Shown here: positions 21,358 through 31,426 of the stretch, one piece after another
How positions within the stretch are numbered: the stretch's first letter is position 1
How the letters are laid out: each line of letters begins with the position of its first letter
Source: Dactylosporangium aurantiacum
Lineage (GTDB): Bacteria; Actinomycetota; Actinomycetes; Mycobacteriales; Micromonosporaceae
Direction of reading: 5' to 3'
Length of the DNA stretch: 38,354 nucleotides
Assembly (NCBI RefSeq): GCF_000716715.1
Contig: NZ_JNYJ01000063.1
Span: forward strand, 1 to 38,354
Notes under the pieces: model-generated
What the model was told of the DNA's origin: nothing
The model's input: the letters and a program-made list of their open reading frames with translations, nothing else
Databases searched by the model: none
Translations under genes and position numbers: made by a program

Positions 21358-24006
21358 TCAGCCGGCGTCGACGGCGACCATGGTCAGGACCTCGCGGACG
21401 GTGCTGTCGAGCTGCCGCGCCTGCCGGGCGATCGTGTCGACGGCCAGCCGGCGGCGGTCGTCGTCGAGGTCCTGCCAGTGGCCGTCGAGGATGTCGGCGT
21501 GGTCGCGGATGGTGCCGGCCGGGGTGCCGATCCGGTGCCCGAAGATGCCGATCAGGTCGAGCTTGAACTGGTTGGCGGACTCCAGGTCCCGGTTGCGGGC
21601 GGCGAGCTCCGCGGCCGCGGCGTCCCGGGCCCGCTCGGCGGCGCGGCGGGCGGTGACGTCGGTGGCGACGGCGATGATGTGGCTGGGCTTGCCGGCCGGG
21701 TCGCGGATGAGGGTCACGGCGGCCTCCACGTCGACCCAGTGGCCGGCGGCGTGGCGCAGCCGCCCCTGGTGGATGTACACGTCGAGGTCGCCGGTGAACA
21801 GGTCGGCGATGCGGCGCCGGGTCTCCGCGAGGTCGTCGGGGTGCAGCAGGTCGCGGTCGGCGCGCCCGGCGAGCTGGCCCGGGTCGTGGCCGAGCATCGC
21901 GGCGTAGGCGGGGTTCGCGTCGATGACCGTGCCGTCGAGGGCGGTGATGACCTGGCCGGCGGCGCTGTTGGTGAACAGGGCCCGGAAGCGTTGCTCGCTG
22001 TCGGCGAGGGCCTGCTCGGCGGTGCGCGCGGCGGTGATGTCGGTGTTGACCTCGAGGACCTGCGCGGTGTCGCCGGGGTTGGGCTGGTGCAGCACCTGCC
22101 GGCTGAGGGTGGTGATGCGGGCGCCGGTGGCGCTGATCTGCTCGACCTGGCCCTCCCAGCGGCCGTCGCGCAGCAGCGCCGCCTGCTGCGCCGCGGCGTC
22201 ACTGGTGCGGTAGGCGGTGCTCAGCAGCCGCTGCGCCCGCCGGCCCGCCGCGGCGGCCAGCGGCCAGCCGTAGAGGCGCTCCGCGCCGTTGTTCCACCAG
22301 CGGATCGTGCCGTCGAGGTCCCGCACGATGATCGCGGCGGGGGCCAGGTCGAGCAGCTCGGCCTGCCGGCGCAGCTGCGCGTCGGCGGCGCGGCGGGCGG
22401 TGATGTCCTCGACCTGGTTCACGACGTACCGGGCGTGCCCGTCGGGGGCGCGCACCAGCGCGACGCGCACCGACACCCAGATGGTGTGGCCGTCCTTGTG
22501 CCGGTACCGGCGTTCAGCGGTGAGCGTGTCGCGGGCGCCGCCGACGAGCTCGTGGGTGAACGCGGTGGTGGAGCCGATGTCGTCGGGGTGCTGCAGGTCG
22601 TGGAACGACATCGTGGTGAGCTCCGCGGTGGAGTACCCCGTGATGGCGGTCATCGCCGGGTTCGCGTGCAGGTAGCGGCCGAACGTCTCCGGTTCGACGC
22701 TGGCGAGGGTGAGGCCCAGCGGCGAGTTGTCGAAGGTGAGCCGGAAGCGGTCCTCGCTGCGCTGGCGCGCCGCCATGGCGTCGTTGGCCTGCCGCAGGAG
22801 CTGGGCCTGGCGGGCGGCGTCGGCGGCGTGGCGCAGCGCGCTGCCCAGCGCCGCGGCGAGCACGGTCAGCTGCCGCTCGTCGGTGCCGTCGAAGGCACCG
22901 GCGGCCGGTGCGGTGACCGCGATCGCGCCGATGACGGCCGGCCCGGCGGGCAGCGGCGCGGCGATGGCCGATCCGACACCTGCCCGCCGGGCCAGCCCCA
23001 GGGCGAGCCCCTGGGGCAGTGCCACGTCCGGCGCCGCCGGGTCCGCCCGCGTGACGGCGGCGGCGTCAGTGCCGAGCAGCGGCGCCAACGCGCCGGTCGC
23101 GGCGGCCACCCGGACCGTGCCGGCGTCGTCGGCGAGCGCGACGAGCACCGCGCTGCCGTCCGGGAACGCGGCCGCGGTCCGGTCCGCCGCGACCCGCGGC
23201 AGCCGCTCCCGGTCGGCGGCGACGGCGAGCAGCTCGCGTTGCGCGGCGACGGTGGCGTGCAGCCGGTCGGTCTCGCGCTGGGCGCGGCGCTCGGCCTCGA
23301 CCCGGTCGGTGATGTCCACCGCCTGGACGAGCCGGTGCGGCTCTTCGCCGGGCAGCGCGGTGATCCGGATCGTCGCCCACACGACCCGCCCGTCCGGCCG
23401 CAGGAACCGCTTGTCGTACGTGGTGACCGCGGCCGGATCGGCGTCCACCAGCCGGCCGAGCCGGTCGCCCCCGGCGACGTCGTCAGGGTGGGTGAAGTCG
23501 CGCCAGTTGCCGCCGACCACGTCGGCGACCGGCCGGCCGAGCAGCCTCGCGAACGCCGGGTTGACCCGCAGCAGCGTGCCGTCCGCGCCGGCGACCACCA
23601 TGCCGAGCGGGCCGGCCTCGAAGACGGCGCGCTGCTGCTCGGCGCCCCGCAGCCCGTCCTCGGCGTCCTCCCGGTGCCGTTCGAACACGGCGAGGAAGAC
23701 CGCGGCGGCGTCGTCGAGCAGCCGCACCTGGTCCCCGGTCAGCCGGTGCGCGACCGTGTCGGACAGGCAGAGGGTGCCCAGGGTCTCGCCGGCCGCGGTG
23801 ACCAGCGGCGCCGAGGCGTAGCAGCGGACCCTGGCCTCGTCCCGCGGTGGCGCGGCGGCGGGGGACCAGACGGTCCTGCCGTCGCCGTCCAGCAGGTACA
23901 GGGTCGCCGCCGGCACCCGGGCCGCGGCGGTCGCCAGCCGGGCGACCGCCTCCAGCTCGGCGCCGGCCGGCCGGTGCCCGTCGCGGGCCCGCTCGGACGC
24001 TTCCAA
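21358..24006 (-). CDS. PAS/GAF sensor protein with HisKA-like domain but no ATPase domain (degenerate histidine kinase)
   Basis: The 882-aa protein reads GAF (about 15-110), PAS (125-245), GAF (255-400), three PAS modules (420-545, 550-675, 680-805) and a HisKA-like helix pair (815-882), then stops. No N, G1, F or G2 box of a HATPase domain follows. The H-box is FKLDLIGIFGHRIGTPAG, against KLDLIGMLGHEIGNPLAA in the neighbour: the His is kept but the following Glu is Arg. The stop comes right after EVLTMVAVDAG, where the neighbour runs on (EVLTMVRIDAGS) into its ATPase domain. The start is TTG 24006, with GAGGAG at good spacing. It is 19 bp downstream of the complete kinase and probably co-transcribed. 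Confidence 0.85.
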   Translation of the reverse strand: MEASERARDGHRPAGAELEAVARLATAAARVPAATLYLLDGDGRTVWSPAAAPPRDEARVRCYASAPLVTAAGETLGTLCLSDTVAHRLTGDQVRLLDDAAAVFLAVFERHREDAEDGLRGAEQQRAVFEAGPLGMVVAGADGTLLRVNPAFARLLGRPVADVVGGNWRDFTHPDDVAGGDRLGRLVDADPAAVTTYDKRFLRPDGRVVWATIRITALPGEEPHRLVQAVDITDRVEAERRAQRETDRLHATVAAQRELLAVAADRERLPRVAADRTAAAFPDGSAVLVALADDAGTVRVAAATGALAPLLGTDAAAVTRADPAAPDVALPQGLALGLARRAGVGSAIAAPLPAGPAVIGAIAVTAPAAGAFDGTDERQLTVLAAALGSALRHAADAARQAQLLRQANDAMAARQRSEDRFRLTFDNSPLGLTLASVEPETFGRYLHANPAMTAITGYSTAELTTMSFHDLQHPDDIGSTTAFTHELVGGARDTLTAERRYRHKDGHTIWVSVRVALVRAPDGHARYVVNQVEDITARRAADAQLRRQAELLDLAPAAIIVRDLDGTIRWWNNGAERLYGWPLAAAAGRRAQRLLSTAYRTSDAAAQQAALLRDGRWEGQVEQISATGARITTLSRQVLHQPNPGDTAQVLEVNTDITAARTAEQALADSEQRFRALFTNSAAGQVITALDGTVIDANPAYAAMLGHDPGQLAGRADRDLLHPDDLAETRRRIADLFTGDLDVYIHQGRLRHAAGHWVDVEAAVTLIRDPAGKPSHIIAVATDVTARRAAERARDAAAAELAARNRDLESANQFKLDLIGIFGHRIGTPAGTIRDHADILDGHWQDLDDDRRRLAVDTIARQARQLDSTVREVLTMVAVDAG

Positions 24007-24025
24007 TGGCGGTGCGCTCCTCGGG

Positions 24026-27000
24026 TCAGCCGGCTTCCAGGTCGACGACGAAGATCGACCCGCCGGCGGGGTTGGGTTCGTGGTGCACGCGGGCCCCGTT
24101 GGCCTGGGCCAGGCTGCGCACGATGTACAGGCCGAGGCCGGTGCCCTTGACCTTGGCGGCGTCCCGGTCGGCGCGGGCGAGGCGCTGGAACAGCCGCTCG
24201 CGGAACTCCTCCGGCACGCCCGGTCCCCGGTCCTCGACCCGCACCTGGACCCGTGGGCCGGTCCCGTCGTCGCCGCCGTCGGCGACGGTGACCGCGGTGA
24301 CGCCGTTGCCGTACTTGCCGGCGTTGGAGATCAGGTTGGTGAGGATGTGGTCGAGGTGGCCGGCGTTGACCAGGGCGGTGCGCTCCGGGCCGAGGACCGG
24401 TATCCGCTCGCCGCCGGCCGCGTCCAGCGCGGCACGCAGCTGCGGCCGCAGCGCCACCGGCCCGCGGTCGGCGTGGATGCTGCCGGCGTCGATGCGCACC
24501 ATGGTCAGCACCTCCTGGACGATGTCGTCCAGCCGGCGCGCCTGCCGGTCGATGCCCTCGATCACCCTGGCCCGCCTGGCGTCGTCGAGGTTCGCCCAGT
24601 CGTCGGCGAAGACCTCCGTGTAACCGAGGATCGCGGCCAGCGGGTTGCCGATCTCGTGGCCGAGCATGCCGATCAGGTCCAGCTTGAGCCGGTTGGCGTC
24701 CTCCAGCTCCCGGTTGCGGGCGGCGAGCTGCCCGGTCGCGGCGTCGCGGGCGCGTTCGGCGGCGCGGCGGGCGGTGACGTCCGCGGCGACGCCGATGAGA
24801 TGGTCGGGCCGCCCGTCCGGGGTCCGCACCAGGGTGACGGTAGCCTCGACGTCGACGTGGTGACCGTCGGCGTGGCGCAGCCGGATCTCGTGCGTGTACG
24901 CGTCGACGTCCCCGGCGAACAGCGCCGCCGCGTGCCGCAGCACGGCCGGCCGGTCGTCGGGGTGGACGAGCGCGTCGCCGGCGGTGCCGGTCAGCCGCTG
25001 CGGGGTGGAGCCGAGCATCGTCGCGTACGCGGGGTTGACCACGAGGATGGTGCCGTCCAGGGCGCGCACCACCTGGCCGATGGCGGAGTTGTCGAACTGC
25101 GCCTTGAACCGGGCCTCGCTGTCGGCGAGCGCCCGCTCCGCGGCACGCGCGGCGGTGACGTCGGTGTTGACCTCCAGCACGATGCCCGCCGGGGCGGCGC
25201 CCGCCGGCCCGGCGCCGTCGCCGGCCGGCACGCCGGTGGGCAGGTCGTCGTCGTAGCGGACCTGGCGGCTGAGCACGGTCACAGTGCGCCCGCCGGCGGT
25301 GACGTGCTCCAGCGGGCCCTCCCACCGGCCGTGCTCCCGCAGCGCGGCGGCCTGCGCCGCCAGGCCGCCCCCGGCCGGGAACGCGGTGTGGAACAGCCGG
25401 TGCGTGATCCGGCCCTGCGCGACGCCGGGCGGCCAGCCGTACAGGTCGGTCGCGCCCTGGTTCCACCACCGGATGCGGCCGTCGAGGTCCCGCACGATGA
25501 TCGCGGCCGGTGCGAGGTCGAGCAGGGCGGCCTGCTGCTGCAGCCGGTTGAACGCGGCGCGCCGGGCCGTCACGTCCTCGACCTGGGTGACGACGTACCG
25601 GGCCTGCCCGTCGTCCGCGCGGACGGCGGCCAGCCGCATCGACACCCAGATGTCATGACCGTCGCGGTGCCGCCACCGCCGGTCGAGGCGGATGCCCTGC
25701 GGCCCGCCGGCCAGGATCCGCGTGACCGTCACGTCGCCGGCCTCGCCGTGGTCGGGGTGCTCCAGCAGCCGGGGGTGCCGCCCGACCAGCTCGGCGGCCG
25801 GGTAGCCGGTGATCGTGGTCATCGCCGGGTTGGCGGCCAGGTACGCCCCGACGTCGCCCCCGTCCACGCTGGACAGCAGCAGCCCGACGGGGGAGCCGGC
25901 GAAGACCGTGGCGAAGCGCTCCTCGCTGGCCCGCAGCGCCGCCAGGGCCTCGGTGCGCGCCTGCAGCAGCTCGGCGGCGCGGGCGGTGTCGTCGGCGTGC
26001 TGCAGCGCGGCGCTGACACTGTCGGCGAACAGCGCCAGCTGCTGCTCGTCGGCGGCGTCGAACGCACCGGGCCGGCCCGCGGCGACGGTGAGCGCGCCGA
26101 TCGTGCGGTCGTCGGCGTGCAACGGCGCGACCAGCAGCGCGGCCACCCCGAGCCGGCCGCAGGCGGCCCGGTCGACGTGCGGGTCGCCGGCCGTGTCCGG
26201 GCTGTGCGCGGCCCGGCCGGTGCTCAGCACCGCGGCGCCGAGCGCCCCGGCCGGCGCCGGGCGGCCCACCGCGCCGGCGAGGATGCCCGCGCCCGCCGTG
26301 TGCTGCGGGTGCCGGGCCCCGTCGACGAGCTCGACCAGCGCGCCGCCCGCGGACGGGAACAGCCCGGTGGCGCGGTCCGCGACCACCTGCAGGGTCGTGT
26401 CGAGGTCGCCGGCGGCGGCGATCACGTCGCGCTGCGCCTGCAGCGTCTTCTGCAGCCGGCGGTGCTCGCGTTCCGCGGCCGTGGCCGCGGCGTGCACGGC
26501 CGTCAGGGCGGCCGCCCGCTGCTCGGCCAGGTCCGCGTTCGCCTGCTCGGCGACGGCGAGCAGCTGCCGCTGCCGGGCCGCGTCGTCCGCGTGGCGCAGC
26601 GCCCCGCTCAGCGCGTCGGCGAGCAGCGTCAGCTGCTGCTCGTCGCCGGCGTCGAAGGCGCCGGGGTGGCGGCTCGCGACGACCAGCACACCGAGCGGCG
26701 CGCCGCCCGGGCCGCGCAGCGGCGCCGCGACCAGGGACCGGATGCCGGTCCGCTGGCTGGTCGCCCGGCTGGTCCGCGGGTCGGTCGCCGTGTCGTCGCT
26801 GCGCAGCGTCGCGTCGGTGGCGACGACCAGCGCGGACAGCGACCCGGGCCGGGTGCCCGGCGCGGCGATGGGCAGCGGCGGCACCGACCGGGCCGCCAGC
26901 GGCCCGATGCCGGCCACGGTCCGCAGCACCCCGGCACCGCCGGTGTCTTCGTCGTCCCGGTCGGCGAGCTGCACCACCGCGGTGTCCCCGGCCGGCAGCA

Positions 27001-27940
27001 CCTGCAGCGTCCGCTCGGCGATGAGCCGCAGGACGGCGTCGCGGTCACTGGCCGCGGCCGTGATCTCCCGCTGCACGCCGATCGTCACCTCGAGGCGGCG
27101 CATCGCCCGGCCGGCGGCGTCCTGCGCGGCCCGGCGCGCGGTGATGTCGTCCACCTGGACCAGCCGCAGCCGCTCGCCGTCCGCGCCGAGGAAGTCCGCG
27201 ACGCTGAGCCGCGCCCACACCACACCGCCGTCGCCGCGCAGCAGGCGTTGCTCGTACGTGACGGCGCCCGCGTCCTCGCCGGCGGCCGACCGCTGCCGCT
27301 CGCCGGTGTCCGGCAGGTCGTCGGGGTGGACGAAGTCGCGGTCGGGGCGGCCGACCAGCTCCGCGGCGGTGCGCCCGAGCATCCGCGCCACGGCCGGGTT
27401 GGCCCGCAGCACCCGCCCCCGCAGGTCGGTGATGAGCATGCCGAGCGCGCTGGAGTCGAACGCCGAGCTGGTCTGCTCCTCGCCGGCCCGGTCCGCGGGG
27501 TGCTCGACCGCCTCGAGGAACAGGTACGGCACCCCGGCGTCGTCGTGGGACACCATCGCGTGTGCCGTCACCCACACCCGCGACCCGTCGCGGTGCGCCA
27601 GCCGCCACTCCAGAGTGATCTCGGGCAGCTCGCCCCCGGCGAGCCGGTCGAGCACGGCCAGCAGCGCGCCGTGGTCCGCCGGGTCGAACACGACCGTGCA
27701 CGGCCGCCCGACCAGCTCGGCCGGCCGCCGCCCGAGCAGCGCCGCGAACGCGGCGTTCACCTCGGCGAACACCCCGAACGCACCGTCGGCGAGGCCGGCC
27801 ACCGCCTTCGCGATCAGGCTACGGTCGAACGCCTCCGCCAGCAGCCGCACCCGGCCCTGCTCGCTGAGCCGGCCCCGCAGTCCGACGCCCACCTGTACCC
27901 GATCGGCGCCCCGGCCGCAGACCTGAGCGGATCGCCGCAT
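24026..27940 (-). CDS. Hybrid-free multi-PAS/GAF sensor histidine kinase
   Basis: Up to 1304 aa, no transmembrane segment, so a cytoplasmic sensor. Order: two PAS modules (about 45-275), two GAF domains (about 290-460 and 510-660), three PAS modules (about 680-1065), HisKA with LIGMLGHEIGNPLAAILGY, and HATPase with N-box NLISNAGKYG, G1 VEDRGPGVPEEF and G2 KGTGLGLYIV. All catalytic boxes look intact. PAS modules end in repeated DVTARRAAER-like linkers. The ATG at 27940 lacks a clear Shine-Dalgarno; starts 50-100 nt further in are possible. No response regulator gene is adjacent, so its partner is unknown. The truncated paralogue follows immediately. Confidence 0.88.
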   Translation of the reverse strand: MRRSAQVCGRGADRVQVGVGLRGRLSEQGRVRLLAEAFDRSLIAKAVAGLADGAFGVFAEVNAAFAALLGRRPAELVGRPCTVVFDPADHGALLAVLDRLAGGELPEITLEWRLAHRDGSRVWVTAHAMVSHDDAGVPYLFLEAVEHPADRAGEEQTSSAFDSSALGMLITDLRGRVLRANPAVARMLGRTAAELVGRPDRDFVHPDDLPDTGERQRSAAGEDAGAVTYEQRLLRGDGGVVWARLSVADFLGADGERLRLVQVDDITARRAAQDAAGRAMRRLEVTIGVQREITAAASDRDAVLRLIAERTLQVLPAGDTAVVQLADRDDEDTGGAGVLRTVAGIGPLAARSVPPLPIAAPGTRPGSLSALVVATDATLRSDDTATDPRTSRATSQRTGIRSLVAAPLRGPGGAPLGVLVVASRHPGAFDAGDEQQLTLLADALSGALRHADDAARQRQLLAVAEQANADLAEQRAAALTAVHAAATAAEREHRRLQKTLQAQRDVIAAAGDLDTTLQVVADRATGLFPSAGGALVELVDGARHPQHTAGAGILAGAVGRPAPAGALGAAVLSTGRAAHSPDTAGDPHVDRAACGRLGVAALLVAPLHADDRTIGALTVAAGRPGAFDAADEQQLALFADSVSAALQHADDTARAAELLQARTEALAALRASEERFATVFAGSPVGLLLSSVDGGDVGAYLAANPAMTTITGYPAAELVGRHPRLLEHPDHGEAGDVTVTRILAGGPQGIRLDRRWRHRDGHDIWVSMRLAAVRADDGQARYVVTQVEDVTARRAAFNRLQQQAALLDLAPAAIIVRDLDGRIRWWNQGATDLYGWPPGVAQGRITHRLFHTAFPAGGGLAAQAAALREHGRWEGPLEHVTAGGRTVTVLSRQVRYDDDLPTGVPAGDGAGPAGAAPAGIVLEVNTDVTAARAAERALADSEARFKAQFDNSAIGQVVRALDGTILVVNPAYATMLGSTPQRLTGTAGDALVHPDDRPAVLRHAAALFAGDVDAYTHEIRLRHADGHHVDVEATVTLVRTPDGRPDHLIGVAADVTARRAAERARDAATGQLAARNRELEDANRLKLDLIGMLGHEIGNPLAAILGYTEVFADDWANLDDARRARVIEGIDRQARRLDDIVQEVLTMVRIDAGSIHADRGPVALRPQLRAALDAAGGERIPVLGPERTALVNAGHLDHILTNLISNAGKYGNGVTAVTVADGGDDGTGPRVQVRVEDRGPGVPEEFRERLFQRLARADRDAAKVKGTGLGLYIVRSLAQANGARVHHEPNPAGGSIFVVDLEAG

Positions 27941-27963
27941 CCGCCGCGGGCCGGTATTCGCTG

Positions 27964-27985
27964 GACCTCAACCCCGCTCGAGGTC
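27964..27985. promoter_or_regulatory. Inverted repeat between the kinase and ABC transporter genes
   Basis: GACCTC (27964-27969) and GAGGTC (27980-27985) form a dyad with a 10-nt centre in the 59-bp gap between divergent start codons. TACGGT at 27987-27992 is a TANNNT box 7 nt before GTG 28000. The dyad would overlap the region upstream of that -10 and might be an operator. Confidence 0.35.
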
Positions 27986-27999
27986 GTACGGTGGCCGGC

Positions 28000-29880
28000 G
28001 TGAGCATGGAAGTCACCGCCTGGACGCAGATGTACCACGCCATCCACGCGCAGCAGGACCAGCGGCCGTTCTCGGTCGCCACGCTGCGGCGCATCGCGGC
28101 GTTCGCCCGCCCGCACAAGGCGCGGCTCGCCGGGTTCCTGTCCCTGAGCGTCGTCACGGCGCTGCTGGCCGTCGCCACCCCGGTGCTCGCCGGCCGGGTC
28201 GTCGACGCGATCGTCAGCGGCGGCTCGCGCGACACCGTGGTGACCCTCGCCCTGCTCATCGCGGTCATCGCGCTCGTCGAGGCCGGGGTCGGGCTGCTGT
28301 CCCGGCTGCTGTCGGCGCAGATCGGTGAGGGCCTGATCCTGGACCTGCGCACCACCGTGTTCGACCACGTGCAGCGCATGCCGGTGGCGTTCTTCACCCG
28401 AACCCGCACCGGCGCGCTCGTCAGCCGCCTCAACAACGACGTCATCGGCGCGCAGCGCGCGTTCAGCGACACCCTGTCCGGCGTGGTGGGCAACATCGTC
28501 ACACTGTCGCTGACATTCGTGGTGATGGTGAGCCTCTCGTGGCAGATCACGCTGCTGGCGCTGGTGCTGCTGCCGGTGTTCGTGCTGCCGGCCAGGCGGA
28601 TGGGCAACCGGCTGGCCCGCCTGGAACGGGAGGCCGCCGCGCACAACTCGGCGATGAGCACCCAGATGACCGAGCGGTTCTCCGCCCCCGGCGCCACGCT
28701 CGTCAAGCTGTTCGGCCGCCCCGCCGACGAGTCCGCCGAGTTCGCCCGCCGGGCCCGGCGCGTCCGCGACATCGGCATCCGTACCGCGATGAACCAGACC
28801 GTCTTCGTGACCGCCCTGATGCTCGTCTCCGCGCTCGCCCTGGCCCTCGTCTACGGCGTCGGCGGCGCCGCGGCGCTGCGCGGGCAGCTCGACGCGGGCG
28901 CGGTCGTCGCCCTCGCGCTGCTGCTGACCCGGCTGTACGCCCCGCTGACCGCCCTGGCCAGCGCCCGCGTCGAGGTGATGAGCGCGCTGGTCAGCTTCGA
29001 GCGCGTCTTCGAGATCCTCGACCTGCGCCCGCTCGTCGCCGAGAAGCCCGACGCCCGCGCGCTGCCGGCCGGCCCGGTGTCCGTGGAGTTCGACCACGTC
29101 CGCTTCGGCTACCCGTCCGCCGACAAGGTCTCCCTCGCCTCGCTCGAGGAGGTCGCCTCCCTCGACACCCGCGGCGGCGTCGAGGTCCTGCACGACGTCT
29201 CCTTCAAGGCCGAGCCGGGCCAGATGATCGCCCTCGTCGGCTCGTCCGGCGCGGGCAAGTCGACGATCGCGCAGCTGCTGCCCCGCCTGTACGACGTCGA
29301 CAGCGGCGCCGTGCGCCTCGCCGGCGTCGACGTGCGGGACCTGTCCTTCGACGCGATCCGCGCCACTCTCGGCATGGTCACCCAGGACGGGCACCTCTTC
29401 CACGAGTCCGTCCGCGCCAACCTCCTGCTCGCCCGCCCCGGCGCCAGCGAGGACGAGCTGTGGGCCGTCCTGCGCCGGGCCCGCCTCGACGACCTGGTCG
29501 CCGCCCTGCCCGACGGCCTCGACACCGTCGTCGGCGAGCGCGGCTACCGCCTCTCCGGCGGTGAACGGCAACGCCTCACCATCGCCCGCCTGCTGCTCGC
29601 CGGCCAGCAGGTCGTCGTGCTCGACGAGGCCACCGCCCACCTCGACTCGACCTCCGAGGCGGCGGTGCAGGCGGCGCTCGCCGAGGCGCTCACCGGCCGC
29701 ACCGCCGTCGTCATCGCCCACCGCCTGTCCACGGTGCGCGCCGCCGACCTCATCCTCGTCGTCGAGGCGGGCCGGATCGTCGAGCGCGGCACCCACACCG
29801 AGCTGCTCGCCGTCGGCGGCCGCTACGCCGAGCTGTACCACACCCAGTTCGCCCCGGCCGACGAGAAGGTCCGTGCCTGA
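28000..29880 (+). CDS. ABC exporter, fused permease and ATPase (type IV, MsbA/LmrA-like)
   Basis: The 626-aa half-transporter has an N-terminal six-helix domain (about 35-325) and a C-terminal nucleotide-binding domain. The latter has Walker A LVGSSGAGKSTIAQL, Q-loop MVTQDGHLFHESVRANL, signature LSGGERQRLTIARLLL, Walker B VVVLDEATAHLD and the H-loop IAHRLSTV. It would homodimerise and export an unknown, probably lipophilic, substrate. Between strands of the ATPase it has a short insert (SADKVSLASLEEVASLDTRGG). GTG 28000 is favoured by a TANNNT box 7 nt upstream (leaderless); GTG 27991 and ATG 28006 are alternatives. It is divergent from the kinase operon. Confidence 0.9.
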   Translation: MSMEVTAWTQMYHAIHAQQDQRPFSVATLRRIAAFARPHKARLAGFLSLSVVTALLAVATPVLAGRVVDAIVSGGSRDTVVTLALLIAVIALVEAGVGLLSRLLSAQIGEGLILDLRTTVFDHVQRMPVAFFTRTRTGALVSRLNNDVIGAQRAFSDTLSGVVGNIVTLSLTFVVMVSLSWQITLLALVLLPVFVLPARRMGNRLARLEREAAAHNSAMSTQMTERFSAPGATLVKLFGRPADESAEFARRARRVRDIGIRTAMNQTVFVTALMLVSALALALVYGVGGAAALRGQLDAGAVVALALLLTRLYAPLTALASARVEVMSALVSFERVFEILDLRPLVAEKPDARALPAGPVSVEFDHVRFGYPSADKVSLASLEEVASLDTRGGVEVLHDVSFKAEPGQMIALVGSSGAGKSTIAQLLPRLYDVDSGAVRLAGVDVRDLSFDAIRATLGMVTQDGHLFHESVRANLLLARPGASEDELWAVLRRARLDDLVAALPDGLDTVVGERGYRLSGGERQRLTIARLLLAGQQVVVLDEATAHLDSTSEAAVQAALAEALTGRTAVVIAHRLSTVRAADLILVVEAGRIVERGTHTELLAVGGRYAELYHTQFAPADEKVRA

Positions 29881-29954
29881 GCGGGCGTGCCCCCCGGCCG
29901 GCACCATGACTATGTTGGTCCTGGAGGCGTGCCGGACGAGGTGAGGGAGAGCCC

Positions 29955-31319
29955 GTGGCTCAGGCGTTCGTCCGGGGGCAGAAGAGCCCGCTCTCGGCGC
30001 TCACCCCGGCGGATGAGCTGTATGTCGGGATTTACCTGGACTCGCCCGGGGTGAGCTGGGACATCTCGTGCTTCGGGCTGGACGCCGGCAACAAGCTGTC
30101 CGACGACGCGTACTTCGTGTTCTACAACCAGCCGGCGTCGCCCGAGGGCGCGATCCGGAAGGTCGGGCCGCAGGCGGGGGACACGGAGGGGTTCCGGGCG
30201 GCGCTGCGCACGGTGCCGGAGAAGATCGCGAAGCTGTCGTTCTGCGCGGCGGTCGACGGGGCGGGCACGGCCGCGAAGCTACGCTCGGGGCACGTGCGGC
30301 TGGTGGCCGGCGGTCAGGAGGTCATGCGGTACAGCTTCACCGGCGCGGACTTCGGCACCGAACGGGCCGTCATCATCTGCGACGTGTACCGCAAGGGCGT
30401 CTGGCGGGTGGGCGCGGTCGGGCAGGGGTTCGCCGGCGGGCTCGCCGAGCTGGTCCGCTCCTACGGCGGCACGGTCGACGACGAGCCAGCGCCCGCCCCG
30501 GCCTTCGTCCCACCGGGACCGCCGCCCGCGCCGCCGGCCTTCGTCCCGCCACCGGGACCGCCGCCCGCGCCGCCGGCACGGACTTCGCAACAGCCGGGCT
30601 TCGCGCCGTCACCGGGACCGCCGCTGCCACCGCCGGCGGCCGGGCAGCCCGAGCCCGTGCGGCCCGGCGTCATGAACGGCATGCAGCGCTACCGGGAGGC
30701 GCCGGCCGCCGGGCGGTGGACGATGCAGAGCGGCAAGATGGTGCGGGTGACGCTCGGCCCCGAGGTGCACGCCCGGCGTGGGTCGATGGTGGCCTACCAG
30801 GGCGACGTCGACTTCATCTACAAGGGCTCCGGCGGGCTGCGGGCGATGTTCGAGAACGCGGTCACCGGCCAGGGCCTGAAGCTGATGACGTGCAAGGGCC
30901 AGGGTGAGGTGTTCCTCGCCGAGAACGCCACCGACCTGCACATCGTAGAGCTGCAGGGCGGCGCCCTGTGCGTCAACGCCAACAACGTGCTCGCCTTCGA
31001 CGCGACGCTGCGGACGGAGATCCAGCGCATCGAGAGCCCGGGCATCCCCGGTGGCGGGCTGTTCCACCTCGTGGTGTCCGGGCAGGGGGCGGTGGTGGTG
31101 ATGACGCGCGGCACGCCGGTGACGCTGCGGTGCCAGGGGCCGACGTTCGCCGACATGAACGCGGTGGTCGCCTGGACCGCCGGCATGCGGGTGTCGGTGT
31201 CGACGCAGGTCCGGCTCTCCCGGCAGGTCTACGCCGGCGGCGGCAGCGCCGAAGGGCTGGCCCTGCAGTTCATGGGGCTGCAGGGGCATTTCGTGGTGGT
31301 GCAGCCGTACGAGGTCTAG
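29955..31319 (+). CDS. TerD domain - proline-rich linker - AIM24 domain fusion protein
   Basis: The 454-aa protein joins an N-terminal TerD-like domain (about 1-175: [40 protein letters not shown] and [37 protein letters not shown]) to a C-terminal AIM24/TIGR00266-like beta domain (about 245-450). A linker of about 65 residues rich in Pro ([14 protein letters not shown] type) lies between. TerD domains bind calcium in stress and tellurite resistance proteins; AIM24 domains have unknown function in bacteria. GTG 29955 follows GAGGGAGAG. A TerD-only gene lies 107 bp downstream, and the two are probably functionally linked. Confidence 0.85.
   Translation: MAQAFVRGQKSPLSALTPADELYVGIYLDSPGVSWDISCFGLDAGNKLSDDAYFVFYNQPASPEGAIRKVGPQAGDTEGFRAALRTVPEKIAKLSFCAAVDGAGTAAKLRSGHVRLVAGGQEVMRYSFTGADFGTERAVIICDVYRKGVWRVGAVGQGFAGGLAELVRSYGGTVDDEPAPAPAFVPPGPPPAPPAFVPPPGPPPAPPARTSQQPGFAPSPGPPLPPPAAGQPEPVRPGVMNGMQRYREAPAAGRWTMQSGKMVRVTLGPEVHARRGSMVAYQGDVDFIYKGSGGLRAMFENAVTGQGLKLMTCKGQGEVFLAENATDLHIVELQGGALCVNANNVLAFDATLRTEIQRIESPGIPGGGLFHLVVSGQGAVVVMTRGTPVTLRCQGPTFADMNAVVAWTAGMRVSVSTQVRLSRQVYAGGGSAEGLALQFMGLQGHFVVVQPYEV
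30501..30574 (+). repeat. Internal repeat in the proline-rich linker
   Basis: Two copies (30501-30535 and 30537-30574) encode [13 protein letters not shown] units; the second has one extra codon. The near-identity at DNA level suggests recent slippage or duplication within the linker of the TerD-AIM24 gene. Confidence 0.65.
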
Positions 31320-31426
31320 CCCGTGGCGGCGAGTCGCGGGGGCCTCCCAGCGGACGTCCAGGGTGGCAGAGCATGATGCGTACTGAGAGCGGGCTGTGCC
31401 CGTGCACCGCATCACCTGGAGGATTC

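Noticed and set aside
20566..24150. 1194-codon plus-strand frame across sigJ and the truncated kinase
   Set aside because: It overlaps two genes with clear family motifs and has an Arg/Gly-rich composition; it is a shadow frame.
24080..28003. 1307-codon open frame on the plus strand opposite the sensor kinase
   Set aside because: Its product is a low-complexity Val/Gly/Arg/His string without domains, while the minus strand encodes PAS, GAF, HisKA and HATPase motifs. Long antisense frames are expected in very high-GC coding DNA.
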